The notes below the pieces were generated by a model. It was not told the origin of the DNA and did no database searches. It worked only from the letters and a program-made list of their open reading frames with translations. Position numbers and translations under genes: made by a program. A stretch of 64,000 nt of DNA, from NCBI GenBank assembly GCA_025618425.1, contig CM046837.1, positions 21,306,303-21,370,302 of the forward strand. The letters are read 5' to 3'. Numbering within the stretch: the first letter of the stretch is position 1; every line of letters begins with the position of its first letter. This stretch comes from Heliocidaris tuberculata (taxonomy: Eukaryota > Echinodermata > Echinoidea > Camarodonta > Echinometridae). Shown piece by piece: positions 49,275 to 58,456 of the stretch.

Positions 49275-49534
49275 CTGTCCAGCATGAACGTGGGCCTCGG
49301 AACTCGACAATCAAGAAACAGATGGCGCTATACCTCAAGGAGTCAGCAGCAGCAGCGGCAGCAGCGGCAGCCGGCGATCTACCTCCACCGCTTCTCCCCA
49401 ATGGTTATCTGCCAGGACCGGCCTTCTTTCACCCTCTGCTCAGCTGCGTGGAGCCGTACCCAAGCATCATCGTCAGCCCAGCAGACTATGCCAGCTTTGC
49501 ACCTCAAGCCGTACCGTGCTATCCAACCCCAAAG
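49275..49534 (+). CDS. NR2E1: TLX exon 3: C-terminal extension and hinge
   Basis: Acceptor TTCAG, donor GTATGG. The split codon G|CT gives Ala, and the exon continues VQHERGPRNSTIKKQMALYL, matching the conserved post-finger region of TLX (AVQHERGPR.STI.KQ.ALY). A hinge follows with a nine-alanine run (codons GCA/GCG/GCC), PPPLLPNGYLPGPAFFHPLL, and finally CYPTPK. The end TPK continues into YPHE of exon 4, as TPKYPHE does in vertebrate TLX. Length 260 bp, starting in phase 1 and ending in phase 0. The alanine run is encoded by mixed codons, so it is not a pure GCA repeat. Confidence 0.93.
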
Positions 49535-50258
49535 GTATGGATTTTCACCTCCATTTTGGAAACATTAAATCTAGTTTCATTATTAGACTTCAGCTGGTCG
49601 ATGCTACTTGGTTTATCGGGGTATGTTAACTTACTTTAAAATTCTTTGAAGGAGGGAGGGGGTTTGAAAGAAAAACACATTTGCCAACAATAAAGGGTCT
49701 GATATCTTAGAATTTACCGACAAGAGAACAAAATGTTACAAAATGTACGACAAAAATGTTCGAATTCGACAGAAATCTCGAGTGAAGACAGTCACAGTCG
49801 AGTCGTATCCCCTCCTCTCCAGGTGATGCCCCTGCATAAAAGATAAATTTTGCGTTCGAAATGTGAATATCATTCAACATGAAACCTTTTAGAAACTTTT
49901 GAAACGCATCTTCATAGATTTACCGTAGTCCTTAACATTTTGTATACTTGTTAATAAACCTTTATGACAGTTGTAACACAGTCATCTGTTTAGGTCCTCA
50001 AATATAAGGAATCATGAATTTGACCATTCTTCTCTGTTATTCTTTATTTTTCTTGTCCTTTTGATCTTTCCTCTTCTCATCCTTATATCCCATCGATTCC
50101 TTTCTTCTCCCCCTTCCCCTGTTCCTCCTTCTCATTCTACTTCTTCTCTTCTTTTTTCTCTTCCATCTCCTCCTTCTTCCTTCTCTATCTCCTTCTTCTT
50201 TTCTTTCTCCCCTTCTCTTCCTCCAATCCTCTCCTTTCATTATCTCATTCCTTCACAG
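49535..50258 (+). other. TLX intron 3
   Basis: GT..AG intron. The 3' half (50030-50245) is CT-rich, forming an unusually long polypyrimidine tract ahead of the CCTTCACAG acceptor. Confidence 0.85.
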
Positions 50259-50398
50259 TATCCCATGAACCAGTCTCGATGATGCCATCCCTTGGGTCAG
50301 TCGAGGCCATCTGCGAGACAGCAGCTCGTCTTCTCTTCATGAGCATTAAATGGGTTAAAAACGTCCCCGCCTTTATCAGTCTTCCATACTCAGATCAG
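50259..50398 (+). CDS. NR2E1: TLX exon 4: start of ligand-binding domain, one base short
   Basis: Acceptor TTCACAG, donor GTAAGT. In the downstream frame it encodes HEPVSMMPSLGSVEAICETA then ARLLFMSIKWVKNVPAF and ends SDQ. This is helix 1-3 of the ligand-binding domain, aligned to TLX ESVCESAARLLFMSIKWAKSVPAF. Exon 3 ends in phase 0 after TPK, so exon 4 should open TAT CCC CAT GAA. The sequence has TATCCCATGAA, with three C where four are expected at 50262-50264. As written, translation stops at a TGA eight codons in. The exon is 140 bp, and 141 would keep phase 0 at both ends and fit exon 5 exactly. A sequencing or assembly deletion in a C run is the simplest explanation. Confidence 0.9.
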
Positions 50399-51360
50399 GT
50401 AAGTATCGTAATTGAAATCAAGGGCTCGTATTCATTAATGTCCACTGTTTTATTGAGTGCCAAGTGTCAAGCTCTTTGGCGAAAATTATCAAATCATCGA
50501 TGGAAAAATCGCCATTAATAAAACCAGCAACAACACAGCAATCTTTATTTGTGAATCTTTATTCTGTAAAAAGTGCTGTAATTCTGTAAGAAAATTCGTT
50601 AATAGAATTAATCTAATCGTGAAATGAAAATGAGAAATTGTTTTCATGTTGACATGATTTTTTATTGTTCATTTAGTTACAGAATCATAGTCATATATTT
50701 GATGAGGATGTTGACTCTTGGTACTGTAAATCAATGGATTAAGTTCTCCCACTTCATAAACTTTTAACAATAACAAGTAGAAGGATATTATTTAAAAGAA
50801 TACCGACACAGTATTGTGAATGCACATTATGAGTTGATTATCTTTAATATTATTACTTCCAGATTCAATTGTTGCTATCGGTGAACAATATAATGGAAAT
50901 ATAAACAGAAGTCTTCGTCATCATTATGATTATTGAGCGACCCCCCCCCCCAAAAAAAAAAAAAAAAAAAAAATTCTAGGAAGGTTTTTGCTCATTTTAT
51001 AATACAAAGTTCTAGACTGCTTGATGGGTATGGTCATGACTGTATTCAACACTGTATGACCGGGTATGGATTCTGCGTCTTTTAACACAAGTTTTATCGT
51101 TTCGTTTGGCAATTTGTCTTAGTTAAAAATAAAAATGAACGATTTCTTATAACAGACTACTTTCTTAACTTTCAATTATGTAAAACTTTATGACTATTAA
51201 GAGGTCCATGAATAAGATAATTTATTAAAAAGGCTTGATGGATTTTAGAATAGATTTCTCATGTTTCATAGTCTCGAAGATAGCATAGAATGACACTGAA
51301 TATTTGCCCTTTGACTATTATAATTGTATTTAAATGTTTTGTTGGTTCCGTCTATTGCAG
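50399..51360 (+). other. TLX intron 4
   Basis: GT..AG intron from GTAAGT to CTATTGCAG. Contains a C-run plus A-run at 50941-50972. Nothing else recognised. Confidence 0.85.
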
Positions 51361-51457
51361 CTCACGTTACTGGAAGAGGGATGGAGGGAGTTATTTATCT
51401 TGGGAGCAGCGCAATGGCAGATGACGGTAGATGGGCCAGGTCTAATGACTTCGGCAG
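51361..51457 (+). CDS. NR2E1: TLX exon 5: ligand-binding domain, helices 4-6
   Basis: Acceptor CTATTGCAG, donor GTAACG, 97 bp, phase 0 to phase 1. Encodes LTLLEEGWRELFILGAAQWQ then MTVDGPGLMTSAG. Together with DQ from exon 4 it forms the nuclear-receptor signature DQL.LLE..WRELF.LG.AQW, matching TLX LQDQLMLLEDAWRELFVLGIAQW. This is the most conserved stretch of NR2-family ligand-binding domains. Confidence 0.95.
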
Positions 51458-51598
51458 GTAACGTCATCTTCATTTTCCTGATGTATCTGTCTCAATCTAC
51501 ACTATTACCTTCATTATCAACATCAGCATAACAGACATTCTCCTTCTCCTCCTCATCACCATCATCATCCCCATCAGCAACAGCAGCAGCACCACCAC

Positions 51599-51634
<36 letters not shown>

Positions 51635-51840
51635 TATCATTATCATTATCATCATCATCATCACACTCGTTGTCAATATAAGATTGATCATGATTTCACA
51701 GACAATATCTACAATTTATATTGCTCCCCAATAAACTCTCGTCAAATCTGCTTGTAAATTTAGTCGTATTAACCGATATAATCGGATCTGCTTCAAACAA
51801 TATTAACCTTTCATTATCTCTGCCCCCGCCCCCCTTTCAG
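51458..51840 (+). other. TLX intron 5 with (ATC)n tract
   Basis: A 383-bp GT..AG intron. About 51535-51663 is a CAT/ATC/CAG trinucleotide-rich tract. The acceptor is preceded by CCCCCGCCCCCCTTTCAG. Confidence 0.85.
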
Positions 51841-51990
51841 GTATGAAACCCGACATAACACCAGCAGAGAGGTTAGCGGCCATTTCCAGTGAGTTACGAG
51901 TATTACAAGAACTGATCGCCACGTTCAGGCAGCTCAACGTTGATGCGACAGAATACGCCTGTTTAAAAGGCATTGTCATCTTTAAAACAG
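51841..51990 (+). CDS. NR2E1: TLX exon 6: ligand-binding domain, middle helices
   Basis: Acceptor CCCCCCTTTCAG, donor GTGAGT, 150 bp, phase 1 to phase 1. Encodes MKPDITPAERLAAISSELRV, then LQELIATFRQLNVDATEYAC and LKGIVIFKT. This aligns with TLX ...EIQALQEVVARFRQLRLDATEFACLKCIVTFKA. The L-K-G-I core replaces vertebrate L-K-C-I. Frame and both splice sites are clean. Confidence 0.95.
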
Positions 51991-52735
51991 GTGAGTAATC
52001 ATGGTAGTGGCAGAGAATGTTCTCAAATGGCAACTTATTTGACGAAAAAGGGTTTTGATGACAAATTTCTCCTCTCCTAACTGACAATTAATTGGAATAA
52101 AATTAATGAAGCTCAGATTTATCACGAGATATCATAGACAGTCTTATTATTAAAATTAATATTAATAACTTGAAAATGATTATCAAAATCAACGTAGCCA
52201 TTTTCATTTCCCCCCTTCTATTTAGTAGTAGTCAAACCTTTATGTAGGCTAAAGGCCGTTCTTGGGAAATAGAAAAGTAGGTACTATAGACACTTGGCAT
52301 TTCTGAATTGCTTTCTGAATTAATATTGGAGCGCCTTGAGCACCATTCATGGTGGATATGAGCGCTATATAAATATCCAATATTATTATTATTATTATTA
52401 TTTCGCAAACTTTCTAGAGAGAGAGAGAGTCAGTAACATATAGGTGACCATTAAATGCAGATGGACCTTACGGAAGATAACGTTTAAAGGTGAAATAAGT
52501 CATTCTCTGTAATTATCAGAATGAAGTAATATAAACAAATAAATTGATAGATAAAATGCGTACTTCTACAAGAATATCCACATTCAATTCTTATGTCAAT
52601 TTTATAAATCTTTCGGAAAATTTAAGGTGTAGTGTCCTGTATTATGGTGTTTTAATAACTGAATGGTGTTTTATTAATTGAATGGTGTTTTAATAATTGA
52701 ATTGTGTTTCCTCTTTTGTGTCCGGTCCTATTCAG
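51991..52735 (+). other. TLX intron 6
   Basis: GT..AG intron from GTGAGT to CCTATTCAG. Carries a SINE 3' end (about 52245-52402) and a short GAGAGA tract. The phrase GAATGGTGTTTTAATAATTGA is repeated three times at about 52650-52705 just before the acceptor. Confidence 0.8.
52245..52402 (+). mobile_element. SINE 3' half with (ATT)n tail
   Basis: GGAGCGCCTTGAGCACCATTCATGGTGGATATGAGCGCTATATAAATATCC followed by ATTATTATTATT is the widely shared tail of invertebrate tRNA-derived SINEs (in 20-base pieces: GAGCGCCTTGAGCACCATTC, ATGGTGGATATGAGCGCTAT). The tRNA-like promoter head is absent, so this is a 5'-truncated or decayed copy. Confidence 0.65.
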
Positions 52736-52819
52736 ATGTCAGTGGCATCAAAGAAACCTCATCCATTCGTCAATCTCCAAGACATCGCAGCTGGCGCTAA
52801 GAAAGTACATCCCGTTCGA
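52736..52819 (+). CDS. NR2E1: TLX exon 7 (partial): runs into assembly gap, frame disturbed
   Basis: Acceptor CCTATTCAG. The first codons complete Asp and read VSGIKETSSIR in the expected frame. After about 52770 the frame breaks. NLQDIA is found in a second frame (52772-52788) and QLALRKYIPF in a third (52788-52817). Those pieces together match TLX ...ALQDEAQLTLNSYI. In the expected frame a stop falls at 52798-52800. This lies within 50 bases of a 500-N gap, where read quality is typically poor, so several indel errors are likelier than a real lesion. The remaining helices and the AF-2 end of the receptor are not in the window. Confidence 0.75.
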
Positions 52820-53319
52820 NNNNNNNNNNNNNNNNNNNNNNNNNNNNNNNNNNNNNNNNNNNNNNNNNNNNNNNNNNNNNNNNNNNNNNNNNNNNNNNNN
52901 NNNNNNNNNNNNNNNNNNNNNNNNNNNNNNNNNNNNNNNNNNNNNNNNNNNNNNNNNNNNNNNNNNNNNNNNNNNNNNNNNNNNNNNNNNNNNNNNNNNN
53001 NNNNNNNNNNNNNNNNNNNNNNNNNNNNNNNNNNNNNNNNNNNNNNNNNNNNNNNNNNNNNNNNNNNNNNNNNNNNNNNNNNNNNNNNNNNNNNNNNNNN
53101 NNNNNNNNNNNNNNNNNNNNNNNNNNNNNNNNNNNNNNNNNNNNNNNNNNNNNNNNNNNNNNNNNNNNNNNNNNNNNNNNNNNNNNNNNNNNNNNNNNNN
53201 NNNNNNNNNNNNNNNNNNNNNNNNNNNNNNNNNNNNNNNNNNNNNNNNNNNNNNNNNNNNNNNNNNNNNNNNNNNNNNNNNNNNNNNNNNNNNNNNNNNN
53301 NNNNNNNNNNNNNNNNNNN
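52820..53319. other. Assembly gap (500 N)
   Basis: Exactly 500 unknown bases. A round number suggests either an estimated or a default gap length. It hides the C-terminal coding part and 3' UTR of TLX or some of it. Confidence 0.99.
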
Positions 53320-54666
53320 CTGAAGGTCTCTTCTATCGTATGACACCAAAAAAGTCCAAAAATATGTCATGCTTGGATGAGCACTGCCCACTTTTGTAAA
53401 GGACTTGAAAATTAGGTTGCGCAGGAATTCACTATCCAGTTTGCCTGAGATGAGAAGTTTTCCAGCTTAGAAATTGCTTATGGTATGAGTTTATGATAGA
53501 TTATGATGGATATGGGTCTGTGCGGTGTATGACATGGTGTTATGTAATCAAAAGTTTATGCATCAGTGATCATAATTTGACTGTCGAAGTTTTAAAAGCA
53601 ATACCCGCTGTTGATCTGTGTTAATTGATAAACATATATTTTTAGGTATTAGTAACCTTGATAAAATATAATAACAATTTTTTTTTGGGGGGGTGGGATA
53701 AAGATGCCATTTCTTTCAAGAAACGACCTTCTTCAATGTGAAATAATTCAAAGTAGAAAATTTAAAAAATATATTGCATGAGGCGTAAATCTCATTTTAG
53801 AAAATTGAGAGAAAAGGGCTCTATCTCCTGTGTGCTAGGTGAGTTACCCTTATACAAAACCTACATTTTGATCAGGCTTGGGATTCTACATGTCATATAG
53901 TTGTCAAACATCATCTTTACCGCGAAAAATTAGTGGCATTAGTATTCAGACTATGCCTCATGCACTTTGACGACAAAACCTCGATTTTTGGTTTTCCTCT
54001 CTCTTAAAAAAAGGGGGAAAAAGTGATTTTTAGACTCGCTATTACTTTCACTGGATAGGATTTCCCATTTAGGCCACCCTTTACAGACTTTACTGTGACT
54101 TTAACTGAAAGTTATTTGGGGGTTCAAATTATGACAGATATTAGATTATAAAGCTAATTGTTCTTTACTGAAAATCTGAGTTTTCCCAGTTTTGTTTTCA
54201 AAGACAAGATAACTCCTGTTTGGTTGTTCCAAATTTTGTATCTGTTTTCTTCATTTACTTTTATTGTCAGGCGGGAGTTAGAATTTTGTCCCCTTCCTTT
54301 ATTACTGGTATATGTTTTGTTTTTGTTTTTCTTTCTTTTCCATTTTATAATTATTTCTGACTTTTTCCCGTTGTTTTTGTTTGTTTTGTTCGAATCATTA
54401 AGCATATCCGAACGATTAGGCTACATAGTGTAATGCCTTCAAAATCGGCACATTTGTAGTGAAAATGTTCCTAGTTAGTTTCTTTTCTAAAGTGAATACT
54501 GAAGCAATGAAAAACTCGTACTTATTTTTTTTTTTCATTCTTTCTTTGTTACACATTGAGCTTACTCAACAGAGATTAACTAGACCTGCTTTGCAGAAGG
54601 AAACTTTCCTTAAGAGGGTTTGATTTTACTCTCATTATGCAATTCTATATTCTTATCTTTTTCTAG
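53320..54666. other. Intergenic between TLX and the CCP array; no gene seen
   Basis: The sequence after the gap does not continue the TLX ligand-binding domain in any frame that I can recognise. It is AT-rich, with a T-run/G-run at 53681-53696. Phrases such as AGATGCCATTTCTTTCAAG at 53702 resemble the intronic sequence following CCP exons. It may include the TLX 3' UTR or an intron of the CCP gene, but neither can be shown. Confidence 0.6.
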
Positions 54667-54853
54667 TTGTGACCTGCGGGGTTCCAGCTCTTACGCCGGG
54701 GCTCCAGGTAACTGGATGTACAGCAACTGGATCAGCAAATTACGATACCATATGTCAGTACAGATGTATGACGGGCTATACCATGAATGGAGCTGCTTCT
54801 GTGACATGTGGTTCGGATGGGATGTTCTCCACCAGCTGTCCCAACATGTGAAG
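54667..54853 (+). CDS. CCP/sushi exon 1 of the array, with a one-base insertion
   Basis: Acceptor TTTTTCTAG, donor GTAAAA. Opens VTCGVPALTPGLQVTGCTAT and continues through YDTICQYRCMTGYTMNGAAS and VTCGSDGMFS as in the other modules. One extra base near 54831 (TTCTCCACCAGC against TTCTCCCCAGC) then shifts the frame, giving a stop before the final PTC is read. In the shifted frame the closing Cys codon TGT is intact. The exon is 187 bp instead of 186. It is also the most divergent full-length copy (ATGSAN for DSGSEN). It is either a pseudo-exon or a sequence error. Confidence 0.75.
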
Positions 54854-55486
54854 GTAAAAGTCACTGGAAATTAAAGAACTTTTTGTCATCAATGTAACAT
54901 ATTGCAAGGTAGGTGTGTCGAGCACAAGAACGTCACCACAGGGGTTACATGTGAATATTCCGTTAAGAATCTTTTGGTTAAAGATGCCATTTCTTTTATT
55001 TCCATAAACTTTCATCTCAAAATAATAGACTTGTTAGTATAATCATGTTAATGCACAAAAATCGAATATCACATTTCATTAAAGCCGGGGTTTAATAGCA
55101 ATATCTTACATATAGACTGCCCCCCCCCCCCCCATCGCAACTTTTTTTACACCCTCTTCACCGTCAATCCTATTGCCTATTATCAGTAATAGAAAACCCT
55201 CCCTTTTTTTCAGTGTTATCACACAACCGTGACGTCATTTATGCGTCATTTTGTAAAATCACATTATAATTCATATCTTCATAACCAGTCATCACAAATT
55301 TGTCTTGTTTGTCTTGTTGAGGTAGTGTCATGTTCGGTAGGCTGCGGCATTTGCTCGATCAAAACAAATTCATAAGATATACTTACTCAATAGAGATCAA
55401 TTGGACCTGCTTTGCGGAAGGATACTGTGTTAAAAAGTATTCGACTGTACTCTCATTATGCAATTGTATATTCTTATTTTTTATAG
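54854..55486 (+). other. Intron between CCP copies 1 and 2
   Basis: The first ~200 bp (TTTTTGTCATCAATGTAACA, GCAAGGTAGGTGTGTCGAG, GTGAATATTCCGTTAAGAAT) match the sequence after other CCP exons in the array. A C-run lies at 55122-55133. The stretch before exon 2 (AATAGAGATCAATTGGACCT) matches that before copies 1 and 9. Confidence 0.7.
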
Positions 55487-55672
55487 TTGTGACCTGCGCG
55501 GTTCCAGCTCTTACGCCGGGCCTCCGGGTAAATGGATGCACAGACAGTGGATCAGAAAATTACGACACCATCTGTCAGTATAGCTGTGTGACTGGCTATA
55601 CCATTAATGGAGCTGCTTCTGTGACATGTGGTTCGGATGGGATGTTCTCCCCAGCTATTCCAACATGTGACG
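55487..55672 (+). CDS. CCP/sushi exon 2 of the array
   Basis: Acceptor TTTTTTATAG, donor GTAAAA, 186 bp, phase 1 at both ends. Encodes VTCAVPALTPGLRVNGCTDS, GSENYDTICQYSCVTGYTIN, GAASVTCGSDGMFSPAIPTC, then D and a split Gly. It has the four cysteines of a complement control protein (sushi) module, the GYT.NG turn and the closing P.C. It also has a second Cys pair (GC...IC) eleven residues apart. The near-invariant Trp before the last Cys is Phe here. CCP modules are extracellular and bind proteins or glycans in complement, selectins and adhesion proteins. This module's partner is unknown. The phase 1-1 structure lets copies be added without frame change. Confidence 0.9.
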
Positions 55673-56374
55673 GTAAAAATCACTTGAAACTGAATAACTT
55701 TATGTCATCAATGTAGGCTACTGCAAGGTAGGTGTGTCGAAGATAGGAACGTCACTAGAGGGGAATGCATGTGAATATTCCGTTAAGAATTTTGAGGGCT
55801 GAATATGACATCTCTTTCATTTACATAAACTTTCATCACAAAATGAAAATCTTTTTCGGAAATAAGTTAAAATTATTTGTTTTGGTAGTTACATAATGAC
55901 AGATTTTCGGAGTATAAGCTGTCCAATTACTAAAATATTGGAAACTACGCAGAACAGAAAATTATGCTATCATTAGCTACTATATTCACTGTTAAACGTT
56001 GTACATCAAGTGTATTTTTTAGCAAACAGCTCATGTTTTTATAATCTCTCAAAACTTGGGCAGATGCAAATTTGACATCAACAGACAAAATGCCACTGTT
56101 CATCTGTCTATGGCCAGGTTTTCCTGACCAAAGTGATAAATAAAAGTATACAAAATAGGCTGCAATATGGGTATCTTCGACTGAATCTATATAGATTCAT
56201 ACATGTGAGTGTATGTTTGTGAGTGTGTGTATATACATGAATATATATACATATATAAGTCAACAATGAATGAATAAAAGTCAACAATAAATAAAACAAC
56301 CGTTAAGAGATGGGGAAAAAAAAAAATATATATATATATATACAAATGTTGACAACAAATAAAATCACCGTTGG

Positions 56375-56440
56375 AGAGATGAAATATTACGAATGCTCGC
56401 CCGACGCTCTTCATCGGATAATGATAAATTCTATTCTAAA
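56375..56440 (-). repeat. Diverged copy of the hammerhead-like repeat
   Basis: On the minus strand: TTATCCGATGAAGAGCGTCG followed by GGCGAGCATTCG. It aligns with the better copies at 57930-58000 and 59975-60045, which read CCTGATGAAGCCCTATGGGC then GAGAATTCG. The CTGATGA core is altered to CCGATGA. Confidence 0.45.
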
Positions 56441-56687
56441 ATCGTCCAGCCTGGCAACGCAGTGCGCTAAGCGCAATACGCTAAAGGATACTGGCGCAAC
56501 AAAGCAAAAGTGCAAAATAGGGAGAAGAGAGCGAGATAAAATAGAGAGAGAGAGGGGGGGGGGGGGGGAGTAGGGAGAATAATGTGATGAATCAGTTGAA
56601 TGACAGAAAGAATTTGAGTAGTTAAATTCATCGTTCCTCTTTACGGATTTTCCTTTTTTGTGGAAATGTTCTTGGGTTGCAAAACTG

Positions 56688-56757
56688 TCTCTGCCGGGGG
56701 TTGAACTCGGGTCTTTGGCCCTGTACGCCATTGCCTTAACCATTAGACCACGGAAGT
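56688..56757 (-). mobile_element. tRNA-derived SINE head or tRNA pseudogene
   Basis: Read on the minus strand: CGTGGTCTAATGGTTAAGGC, with an A-box like TGGTCTAATGG, then after ~30 bases GACCCGAGTTCAACCCCCGG with a B-box like GAGTTCAACCC. The two are spaced as in a tRNA. The acceptor-stem halves do not pair, so it is not a working tRNA. A decayed relative occurs at about 61868-61990. Confidence 0.6.
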
Positions 56758-56940
56758 GGGTTCAGTGGTATTCGGCAATACCAGTATAGTCGCCGACAGG
56801 CAGGCCTTCAAAACCATTTAGCACTTAATTTATTCCTTTTCCTTGAGGGACAGGGGAGTATTGAGCAATGACAAACTGCATGCCTAGCTAGATTCATTGC
56901 CGACGCTATAGTATTAGAACAAAGACATTTTATGTTCCAG

Positions 56941-57118
56941 CTTTTACGCGGTTCAAGCTCTTACGCCGGGGCTCCAGGTAAATGGATGCACAGTGGATCA
57001 GAAAATTACAACACCATCTGTCAGTATAGATATATGACTGGCTATATCATTAATGAAGCTGCTTATGTGACCTGTGGTTCGGATGGGATGTTCTCCCTTG
57101 TTATCCCAACATGTGACG
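56941..57118 (+). pseudogene. CCP/sushi exon 3 of the array, decayed
   Basis: Clearly homologous to the other CCP exons from TTCAAGCTCTTACGCCGGGG to CCAACATGTGACG, with donor GTACAA. The 5' edge with the acceptor and first cysteine codon is altered (TTTTACGCGG in place of GTGACCTGCGCGG). Four bases are missing inside GGATGCACAGTGGATC against GGATGCACAGACAGTGG, which shifts the frame. The third cysteine of the motif has become Tyr (AGATATATGACTGGC). Several independent lesions argue for true decay rather than sequence error. Confidence 0.8.
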
Positions 57119-57840
57119 GTACAAAAAAAAAAATCGAAAGTATATATATATATATTTTTTTTTTTTGTCAATGTAGGATACTGCAAGGTAGGTGTGACGA
57201 GGACAGGAAGGTCATAAGTGGTGATTGCATGTGAATATTCCGTTATAAAATTTGTTGGCAAAATATGCCAATTCTTTCAATTTCATAACCTTTCGTGACA
57301 AAATAATAGTCTTTTCTGGAAATATGTTTAAACTTGTGTGTTTTAGGCGTTACGGAATGACAAATTTTCGGAGTATAAGTTGTCCAAGGTTACTAAAGCA
57401 TGTACGCAGAACAGAGAGTTATGCTATTACGGGTTACTACATTATTCAAACTTTGTGTGTCAAGTGTATTTCAGCAAAGAGGTCATGTTTATATAATATT
57501 TTCTTTCCTTTTTTTCTTTTCTCCCCAAAAGTCAGATGGATGACTGAGCAATGGCCACTTTTTTTTAAAGCGTGTCAAAATCGATTTTGCCCAAGTTTGG
57601 AATGGAAGTTGTTCAGGAGTCATAATACGTCTGTGGTCACAATCCTTACTCGATTCAACAAAACCTTAGGTTGACCATCCCTGCATTCTAAACTGAGGCA
57701 GATGCAAATTTGACATGAAGAGGGAAAATGCCATTGTTCAGCTGTCTATGGCCAGGATTTATTAAGACAATGTGTCAAATCAAAGTATACATAATAGGGT
57801 ACAGCATGGGTATCTTCCACTGAATCAATATAGATTCATA

Positions 57841-57889
<49 letters not shown>
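57841..57889. repeat. (TA)n microsatellite in duplicated block
   Basis: TA tract preceding CACACACAAAAGTC. The same position in the second copy of the block (59876-59940) has a longer TA tract, so the two have diverged in length since duplication. Confidence 0.95.
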
Positions 57890-57893
<4 letters not shown>

Positions 57894-57929
57894 CACACAC
57901 AAAAGTCATCATTAAATAGAACAACCGTT

Positions 57930-58000
57930 TAGAGATGAAAAAATATCGAATTCTCGCCCATAGGGCTTCATCAGGAAATGAACTTTATTCAAAACACGCA
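57930..58000 (-). repeat. Hammerhead-ribozyme-like motif within an interspersed repeat
   Basis: The minus strand reads GAATAAAGTTCATTTCCTGA, TGAAGCCCTATGGGCGAGAA, TTCG. This has the CTGATGA core, a GCCC-TAT-GGGC stem II and GAGA where the hammerhead core needs GAAA, followed by ATTC able to pair with GAAT upstream as stem III. Such CTGATGA...GGGCGAAA phrases occur in Penelope-like retroelements. This copy is probably a dead remnant because the GAAA box is mutated and stem I is not evident. Confidence 0.4.
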
Positions 58001-58270
58001 TCCAGCGGCAGACAACGCGGTACGCTAAGAGAGAGAGCTAAAGAGAAGAGAGAGAGAGAGAGAGAGAAAGAGAGCTAGACAGAAAAAAGAGAGAAAGAGA
58101 GAAAGAAATGGGAGAATAAGAAATAGAAAAGGAAAATATAAAAGAGAGAAGAGTCAAAGAAAAAAGGTGAAGAAAAGACAGAATAAAAGAAAGGAAACCT
58201 GCATTGCGGAAGGATACTGTAGGTTCGACTGTACTCTCATCATGCAATGTTATATTCTTACTTTTTATAG

Positions 58271-58456
58271 TTGTGACCTGCGCGGTTCCAGCTCTTACGT
58301 CAGGGCTCCGGGTAAATGGATGCACAGACAGTGGATCAGAAAATTACGATACCATTTGTCAGTATAGCTGTGTGACTGGCTATACCATTAATGGAGCTGC
58401 TTCAGTGGCATGTGGCTCGGATGGGATGTTATTACCAGCTGTCCCAACATGTGACG
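58271..58456 (+). CDS. CCP/sushi exon 4 of the array
   Basis: Acceptor CTTTTTATAG, donor GTAAAA, 186 bp, phase 1-1. Encodes VTCAVPALTSGLRVNGCTDS, GSENYDTICQYSCVTGYTIN, GAASVACGSDGMLLPAVPTC plus D. It has all six cysteines. The position of the usual Trp is Leu. It differs from exon 2 at few places (TSG for TPG, VAC for VTC, MLLPAV for MFSPAI). It lies in the first copy of the duplicated block and pairs with exon 6 in the second. Confidence 0.9.

Larger units (their letters stand above)
21014..52819 (+). other. NR2E1: tailless/TLX (NR2E1-type) gene span, seven exons, C-terminus lost in gap
   Basis: Seven exons on the + strand encode an orphan nuclear receptor of the tailless/TLX class. Coding exons: 21092-21122 (or from 21014), 40898-41134, 49275-49534, 50259-50398, 51361-51457, 51841-51990 and 52736 into the gap. 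All visible junctions have AG acceptors and GT donors, and phases agree except at exon 4, where one base is missing. Order of domains: very short N-terminus, C4 zinc-finger DNA-binding domain, hinge with a nine-alanine run, then ligand-binding domain. In vertebrates and insects this receptor acts as a nuclear transcription factor, largely a repressor, in anterior brain, eye and neural progenitor development. The same role here is inference from homology. Introns 1 (19.8 kb) and 2 (8.1 kb) make up most of the span. Confidence 0.9.
55673..56940 (+). other. Intron/spacer between CCP copies 2 and 3
   Basis: Begins with the intron segment shared across the array. Further on are a TA-rich tract (56323-56342), a hammerhead-like repeat on the minus strand (~56375-56440), a GA plus G-run (56540-56567) and a minus-strand tRNA-like SINE segment (56688-56757). 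Confidence 0.7.
57119..58270 (+). other. Spacer between CCP copies 3 and 4
   Basis: Array-type intron sequence, then from about 57350 the start of a ~2-kb tandemly duplicated block. It includes ACAAATTTTCGGAGTATAAG, a TA tract at 57841-57889, the hammerhead-like repeat and a GA-rich tract at 58027-58200. The 140-codon frame at 57252-57674 lies in this repeat and shows no domain. Confidence 0.7.

Noticed and set aside
49284..49568. 94-codon Gln/Arg-rich frame over TLX exon 3
   Set aside because: Out-of-frame shadow of the exon that encodes VQHERGPR and the hinge.
53320..53399. Continuation of TLX exon 7 after the gap
   Set aside because: The open frame after the gap (EGLFYRMTPKKSK...) does not resemble the end of a nuclear-receptor ligand-binding domain.
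57252..57674. 140-codon plus-strand frame in the CCP array
   Set aside because: Lies in the duplicated non-coding block; the second copy of the block does not keep it open, and it has no known domain.
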